A program made the translations under genes and the position numbers. A stretch of 64,000 bases of DNA from Accumulibacter sp964420975 (lineage in GTDB: Bacteria > Pseudomonadota > Gammaproteobacteria > Burkholderiales > Rhodocyclaceae), in the NCBI GenBank assembly GCA_964420975.1, contig CAYQVH010000011.1, positions 30,153 to 94,152 on the forward strand, written 5' to 3'. Positions within the stretch are counted from its first letter, which is position 1. Each line of letters begins with the position of its first letter. Below the pieces are notes generated by a model. The model ran no database searches. It saw only the letters and a program-made list of their open reading frames with translations, and had not been told where the DNA came from. Of this stretch, positions 59,688 to 64,000 are shown piece after piece.

Positions 59688-59954
59688 GTGGCGTGTCAGA
59701 GCATTTCGCTGCTGCCGGGTTATCGGCTTTCGGTGACGTTCGCCGATGGAACCTGCGGTGTTGTGGACCTGTCGGCAGTCCGACCAGATCCCTCGCTTGG
59801 CGTGTTCGCTGCGCTTACCAACCCGCAATGCTTTGCTCAGGCGCGCCTCGCGCTCGGCGGTGTCACGTGGCCGAATGGAGCCGACTTAGACCCCCTCTGG
59901 ATGTATGAGGAAATCTCCGCCGCCGAAAATAAAACGTGGTCTGTCAGTTTTTGA
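59688..59954 (+). CDS. DUF2442 protein
   Basis: 88 residues with GTG start. LLPGYRLSVTFADGTCGVVD, VFAALTNPQCFAQARLALGG and VTWPNGADLDPLWMYEEI are the whole DUF2442 pattern. DUF4160/DUF2442 pairs are widespread small modules of presumed toxin-antitoxin character; the mechanism is unknown. It follows the DUF4160 fragment by 13 bases. Confidence 0.8.
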   Translation: MACQSISLLPGYRLSVTFADGTCGVVDLSAVRPDPSLGVFAALTNPQCFAQARLALGGVTWPNGADLDPLWMYEEISAAENKTWSVSF

Positions 59955-59975
59955 TCCTCTGAACGGGAGACAGCG

Positions 59976-61046
59976 ATGGACAATCTCGGAACTGGCGCCG
60001 CACTGCTGATCTTTGCTGGCGCTGCAATCGCCACCTGGGTTTCCGGCGTATGGCTGGCGAAGGCGACGGACATTCTCGACGACCGCTTCGGCCTCGGCGA
60101 GACGATCGGCGGCATGATCCTTCTTTCAGTCACTGGTGGCCTTCCCGAACTGGCGATCACCGTCAGTGCCGCGAGTAGCGGCCACCTCGACATCGCCGCT
60201 GGTAACCTGATTGGAGGTGTGGCCGTACAGACGTTAGTCCTGGCAATCGCCGATCGCTTCGTCCGTGGCCCAATCCCGCTGTCCGCCGCTGCCGCGTCGC
60301 TGGTCCCTGTTCTCGAGGGAATCCTTGTCATTTGCGTCGTCGCAATCACGGCCATGGCCGGCCTGCTGCCGCAGTCCGCAGCCGTCGGCCCGCTCGGCGT
60401 CGGCAGCATCGCCATCGCGCTGATCTGGGCAGCCGGCATGTGGATCCTGACCCTTTGCCGCGACCGGAAAGATCTCGACCTCGTCGTGTCCGTGCACGCT
60501 GCCCCGGCAACGGAGACGGTCACCCCGAAACCCGTGCCGGCCGAGCAGGAAGGCGATTCGGATCTCGCTAACACCAGTTCGACCCGGCTGGTGACCATCT
60601 TCATCGTCGCTTCGGTGATCACGTTGGTCGCCGGGGTCCTGCTCGAACAGAGCGGCAACCGCATCGCCAACCAGATGGGGATAACGGGCGTCCTCTTCGG
60701 TGCGACTGTACTCGCGCTCGCGTCTGCTCTGCCCGAGATCAGCACGGCGATCACCGGCGTCCAGATGAAGCGATACACACTGGTGTTTGGCGACATCTTC
60801 GGCGGCAATGCGTTTCAGCTCGTCCTGTTCATCCTCGCCGATCTGCTCGCCTGGCAGCCCGTCCTCACCTACGAAGGTCGCGCCAACGCGTGGATCGGGA
60901 TGATCGGGCTGATCATGACCACCGTCTACGTCGCCGGCATCATCCTACGCCCACAGCGACGCTACGGAGGCCTTGGGGTCGACTCCTGGGCAGCCGTTGT
61001 CGCCTACGGCTTCGGACTCTGGGGACTCGTCCTGGTATCCACATGA
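59976..61046 (+). CDS. Sodium/calcium exchanger family cation antiporter
   Basis: 356 residues, about ten hydrophobic helices. Two alpha repeats with the family acidic residues: SVTGGLPELAITVSAASSGH followed by NLIGG, and ASALPEISTAITGVQMKRYT followed by FGDIFGGNAFQL. A hydrophilic loop (around 170-200) separates the halves. Inner-membrane exchange of Ca2+ or another cation against Na+ or H+. Starts 21 bases after the DUF2442 gene. An IS4-family element begins 15 bases after its stop. Confidence 0.9.
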   Translation: MDNLGTGAALLIFAGAAIATWVSGVWLAKATDILDDRFGLGETIGGMILLSVTGGLPELAITVSAASSGHLDIAAGNLIGGVAVQTLVLAIADRFVRGPIPLSAAAASLVPVLEGILVICVVAITAMAGLLPQSAAVGPLGVGSIAIALIWAAGMWILTLCRDRKDLDLVVSVHAAPATETVTPKPVPAEQEGDSDLANTSSTRLVTIFIVASVITLVAGVLLEQSGNRIANQMGITGVLFGATVLALASALPEISTAITGVQMKRYTLVFGDIFGGNAFQLVLFILADLLAWQPVLTYEGRANAWIGMIGLIMTTVYVAGIILRPQRRYGGLGVDSWAAVVAYGFGLWGLVLVST

Positions 61047-61060
61047 AGAAGGACAATAGG

Positions 61061-62635
61061 GGTCAGACTAGAATGGCACTAAGTTAAGCCCTTTCAGCGG
61101 AAAACTTGTTGAATGCCATAGGCATTAATGAGATAATCTGGCATGAAAGGCGATACCCTTTTTCTGCCCGGATTTCACCTCTCCACGCTGCGCCGCAAGC
61201 CTCGATCTGGCGCTCAGAAGCTGGCCGAGGAAAGGCGTCGAATTCGCCGGCACACGATCAGTCAGCTGGGCGATTGTTTTGGTGGCTTCATCCCAATCCA
61301 AGAACTCGGGAACGAGACGAAGGGCGACTTCAGTCGGCGGCGAACATTCAGCAAAGAGAATACGTTCTGGGCCTTCTTCACGCAGGTTCTTGATGCCGAC
61401 GGTGGTTGTCAAGAAGTTGTCCGCAAGGTGCAAGCGTTTTCCGCGACTCGTGACATGCCGTTGCCCTCGGCATCCACCTTGGCGTATTGCCAAGCACGAA
61501 GCAAGCTAAGCGGTGATCGACTCCAGCGGATTTTGGAGCACACGTCCGAGCAGTTGCAGCCACGTGGCCGCCATGAGCGGTGGAAGGGACGGCGCGTCGT
61601 CGTGGTTGATGGAACCGGGGTAAGCCTGCCCGACACGCCCGACAACCAACAGGCATGGCCACAACCGGGAAGTCAGAAACCTGGCTGTGGCTTCCCGCAG
61701 GCCCGCCCGCCTCTGTGCCTGCTTCTGCCTGCAAACCGGGGCGCTGCTGAGCCACCGTGTCAGCTCGATCCAGAGCGGCGAGCTGACGCTTTTGCGACAG
61801 CAGTGGGAGCCGTTCAAACCCGGCGACATCCTGATGGGCGACAAGGGTTTCTGCCGCTATTACGACGTCTGGAAGTTCCAGAACATGGGCGTGGACACCG
61901 TAACGACTTTGGCGCGCCGAACACCCGTTGAGGCGGCAAAAGCCACAAAATCTCTCGCCCCGGACGACTGGCTGATCACCTGGCCAAAGCCTGCCTGGAA
62001 CGGGAACCTGAGCTATTCCCGTGAGGAGTGGCAGACGCTGCCCGACCATCTCGCGCTACGCCAGATCAAGGTCGAGATGACGACACCGGGTATGCGCAGC
62101 GAGTCGTTTTATCTCGTCACGACCTTGACCGATGCGTCCCGCTACACGGCCTCGGACTTGGCAGACCTCTATTTCCAGCGCTGGGATGTCGAACTGTTCT
62201 TTCGCGACATCAAGACCACGCTTGGGATGGACGTCTTGCGTTGCCGCTCTCCGAAAATGGTAGAGAAGGAAATCTTGATGCATTTCATCGCCTACAACGC
62301 CCTCCGCCTGTTGAGGGTGGAGTCGGCTGCCGAGGTCGGTCACGCGCCGCGCAGGTTGAGTTTCAAGGGCAGCGTTCAAGCTCTGCGCCAGTGGGAACCC
62401 CAATTCAGCCAAACGAACGATCCGAATGAGCAACGACGATTGCTGGAGACGCTGCGATCTTCAATTGCCCGGCATCTTGTACCTTGCCGACCAGGGCGAC
62501 GAGAGCCGCGATGCGTGAAGCGACGGCCAAAACCCTTCGCGCTCCTCACCGCACCTCGCCATCAGATGGTCGAAATCCCACATCGCGGTCGATATCACGC
62601 CAAGCAGGCTTAACTTGGCGCCATTCGGGTCAGCC
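61061..62635 (+). mobile_element. IS4-family insertion sequence, inactive copy
   Basis: The ends carry imperfect inverted repeats: left GAATGGCACTAAGTTAAGCC (61071-61090) against right GGCTTAACTTGGCGCCATTC (62607-62626), 17 of 20 matched, extending outward with GGTCAG-type sequence. Between them lies one transposase gene disrupted by a frameshift. No target duplication is evident at the flanks, so one end may have been altered. Confidence 0.8.
61143..62613 (+). pseudogene. IS4-family DDE transposase, frameshifted
   Basis: Frame one runs from 61143 (GFHLSTLRRKPRSGAQKLAE; catalytic Asp in VVVVDGTGVSLPDTPDN) and loses homology after KPGCGFPQA near 61701. The rest continues in another frame (LCACFCLQTGALLSH; second Asp in GDKGFCRYYD; Glu in YFQRWDVELFFRDIKTTLGM). 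At the break CCCG occurs twice in tandem (61702-61709); removing one copy joins the frames as QARLCACFCLQ. All three catalytic residues survive, so only this 4-base duplication inactivates it. Confidence 0.88.
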
Positions 62636-62639
62636 CGTT

Positions 62640-63990
62640 GTACCGGCTCGGATTGTTTGGACACGGTTTTGCAACTCAGGCTGCCTTTCGCATGGCATAA
62701 GTCTGACGGGCTTCGAGGGGTGACATGAAGCCCAGTTTTTCGAGACGCCAATGGTGGTTGTAGCGATCTTTGAACTCGGTGACGGCGGCGCGCACCTCCT
62801 CGACGTTTCTGAAGATACGGCCGTAAATGGCCTGCTCCTTCAGCGTCCGATTGAACCGCTCGGCGACGCCTTGGGTTTGCGGCTCGGCGACGAAGGCGAA
62901 GCTCGGTGCGATCCCCCAGAACTTGATCTGATTGAGAAAGTCGTCGGCGGTGTATTGTGTGCCGTTGTCCATGCGCAGGGCCGGCCGCATCCGGCATCGG
63001 CGCCGATGGCACCGAACGCGTCCTTGATGCCCTGGGCAATGGGTTGCAAGGCCGCGAAGCGATTGCCGATCTTGACCGCATGGATACCGACGCAATAGGC
63101 ATCACAGTGATCGACCGCCGAGAACACCCGACCCAGCCCTCGTCGACCGTTTCGATGCGGATGCCGTCAGTGCCCCACATCTCGTTGGGACGGTCGGTGG
63201 TGATGATCCCGTCGTGGAGGTTCGGTGCGACTTGGGGCTGGCGATGCGGCGAGAGCAACTGGTGCTCGCGCATCAGGCGCAAGACGCGGCTGCGGCCGAC
63301 CCGAATGCCACGCAGGATGCGCAGGCGCGCCCAGACCTTGCGGTGACCCTCGCCGGTAAAGGGCGAGGCCGCCAGGTCAGCCTGGATGGCGGCAAGGAGA
63401 TCGGCGTCCGAGACTTTCGGCTTCGGCCCGCGCCGCGCCGGATGCCGGGGCACGACCTTGACCGCTTGCCGCTGTTCCTGGGCATAGATCGTCGAGCGGG
63501 GGATTTCGAGCACCCGGCAGACCCGTTCCAGACCGTAGGGCTTGCCGGTTTCTGCGGAGGTCTCGCGGCTCATCGCGACGACCTCCGACCGACCAAAGGG
63601 TGCTTCGCCCGCCTTTTCTTCTGCAGAATCTCGACTTCCATGACCAGTTCGCCGATGCGCCGGTTGGCCTCGTCAAGCCGCCGTTCGACCGGATCGTTCT
63701 CACGTTCCTTGAGGCCGGCGTCGATACCCGCCAACCCCCGGTCGCGCCAGCCTTCGAGCTTGTCTATCGGCACCGATACCTCCCGTGAGATTGCATCGAC
63801 CGGCTCACCGCGCAACAGGCGCAGCACGACTTCCTTCTTCCGCCCCGCCGACCACCGCTTCACCTCGGCGGCCGGGCCGGGCTCGCCTCCAGTCGCGCTA
63901 CGCGCTCCTTCCGGCGACCCCGGCGCAACCCCACCCACATTCGACGGCGTTGGTGTAGTATATTGGCATTAGCCTGGGTGTAGCCGGGTT
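62640..63990 (-). mobile_element. IS3-family insertion sequence, decayed (ends approximate)
   Basis: Extent inferred from orfA/orfB plus flanks. A TGTTTGGACACGG stretch near 62658 may belong to the right end; the left end lies near or beyond 63960 and could not be fixed because the window closes there. The element directly adjoins the IS4 copy. Confidence 0.55.
62676..63938 (-). pseudogene. IS3-family transposase genes (orfA intact, orfB broken)
   Basis: orfA (63570-63938) encodes a helix-turn-helix and leucine-zipper protein (WSAGRKKEVVLRLLRGEPVD, DEANRRIGELVMEVEILQKK). orfB starts at 63573 with a four-base overlap: MSRETSAETGKPYGLERVCR, first Asp in MWGTDGIRIETVDEGW. Homology shifts frame near 63129 (a base missing in GGGTCGGGTG) into FSAVDHCDAYCVGIHAVKIG, and again near 62980 into LRMDNGTQYTADDF (second Asp), GVAERFNRTLKEQ (Glu) and LEARQTYAMRKAA. 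Two indels make it non-functional. Adjacent to the IS4 copy, opposite orientation. Confidence 0.85.
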
Positions 63991-64000
63991 TGGCTGTCGG

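Noticed and set aside
61143..62613. Programmed frameshifting in the IS4-family transposase
   Set aside because: IS4 elements normally have a single frame, there is no slippery A/T run, and a 4-base duplication explains the break fully.

Overview
The window reads as a chromosomal segment of a GC-rich, flagellated betaproteobacterium of the Rhodocyclales type. This rests on gene content: a B-type flagellin cluster with a sigma-28 promoter, PEP-CTERM proteins behind sigma-54-type promoters, a MaoC/phosphate acetyltransferase fusion, a HoxFUYH NAD-linked hydrogenase, a B12-dependent ribonucleotide reductase, and the recJ and lolCD neighbourhoods. An Accumulibacter-like floc former would fit, but that is inference; no rRNA or tRNA gene was seen that could fix the taxonomy.

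Layout. 0-1.3 kb: end of an ABC-2 permease, then two very short type IV pilins and a secreted partner ending in a clear terminator. 1.5-7.4 kb: flagellar filament genes (fliC, flaG, fliD, fliS, fliT, a fliK-like gene). 7.4-11.6 kb: a Pat-like acyl-CoA synthetase/GNAT protein with a shortened ATP-grasp region, and a chemoreceptor with its sensor at the C-terminus. 11.9-14.8 kb: four envelope or secreted proteins. 15.0-25.6 kb: a dense signalling block, made of a NarX/NarL-like pair and then five closely coupled genes: a giant REC-PAS-PAS-GAF-PAS-GGDEF-EAL-REC protein, a hemerythrin-histidine kinase whose phospho-accepting histidine is replaced by aspartate, a REC-PAS regulator, an HDOD protein and an intact PAS-PAS histidine kinase. 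25.6-31.5 kb: ppsR, an HSD10-like dehydrogenase, a PEP-CTERM protein, recJ and an RpfE-type gene. 32-39 kb: a DUF433/DUF5615 toxin-antitoxin pair, lolC-lolD, a chemoreceptor and comEC. 39.4-43.7 kb: a PEP-CTERM metalloprotease carrying a second, internal sorting signal, and a LapD-like c-di-GMP receptor. 43.8-58.6 kb: ratA, glnS, arsC-like, DUF7079, hoxFUYH, an acyltransferase, phaJ-pta and nrdJ with a NrdR box pair. 58.6-64 kb: an accessory zone with hicBA, DUF4160/DUF2442 genes, a cation exchanger and two decayed insertion sequences (IS4 and IS3 families).

Themes. Much of the window deals with surface life and its control: pili, flagella, chemotaxis, c-di-GMP signalling, PEP-CTERM export and a LapD-type receptor. 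Energy genes (Hox hydrogenase, MaoC-Pta, B12-dependent RNR) suit a cell moving between oxic and anoxic conditions, and the hemerythrin-linked signalling operon would fit oxygen or redox sensing. The least ordinary items are that operon with its kinase carrying Asp in place of His and a hairpin over the first start codon, the two-signal PEP-CTERM protease, and the tandem 53-residue pilins.
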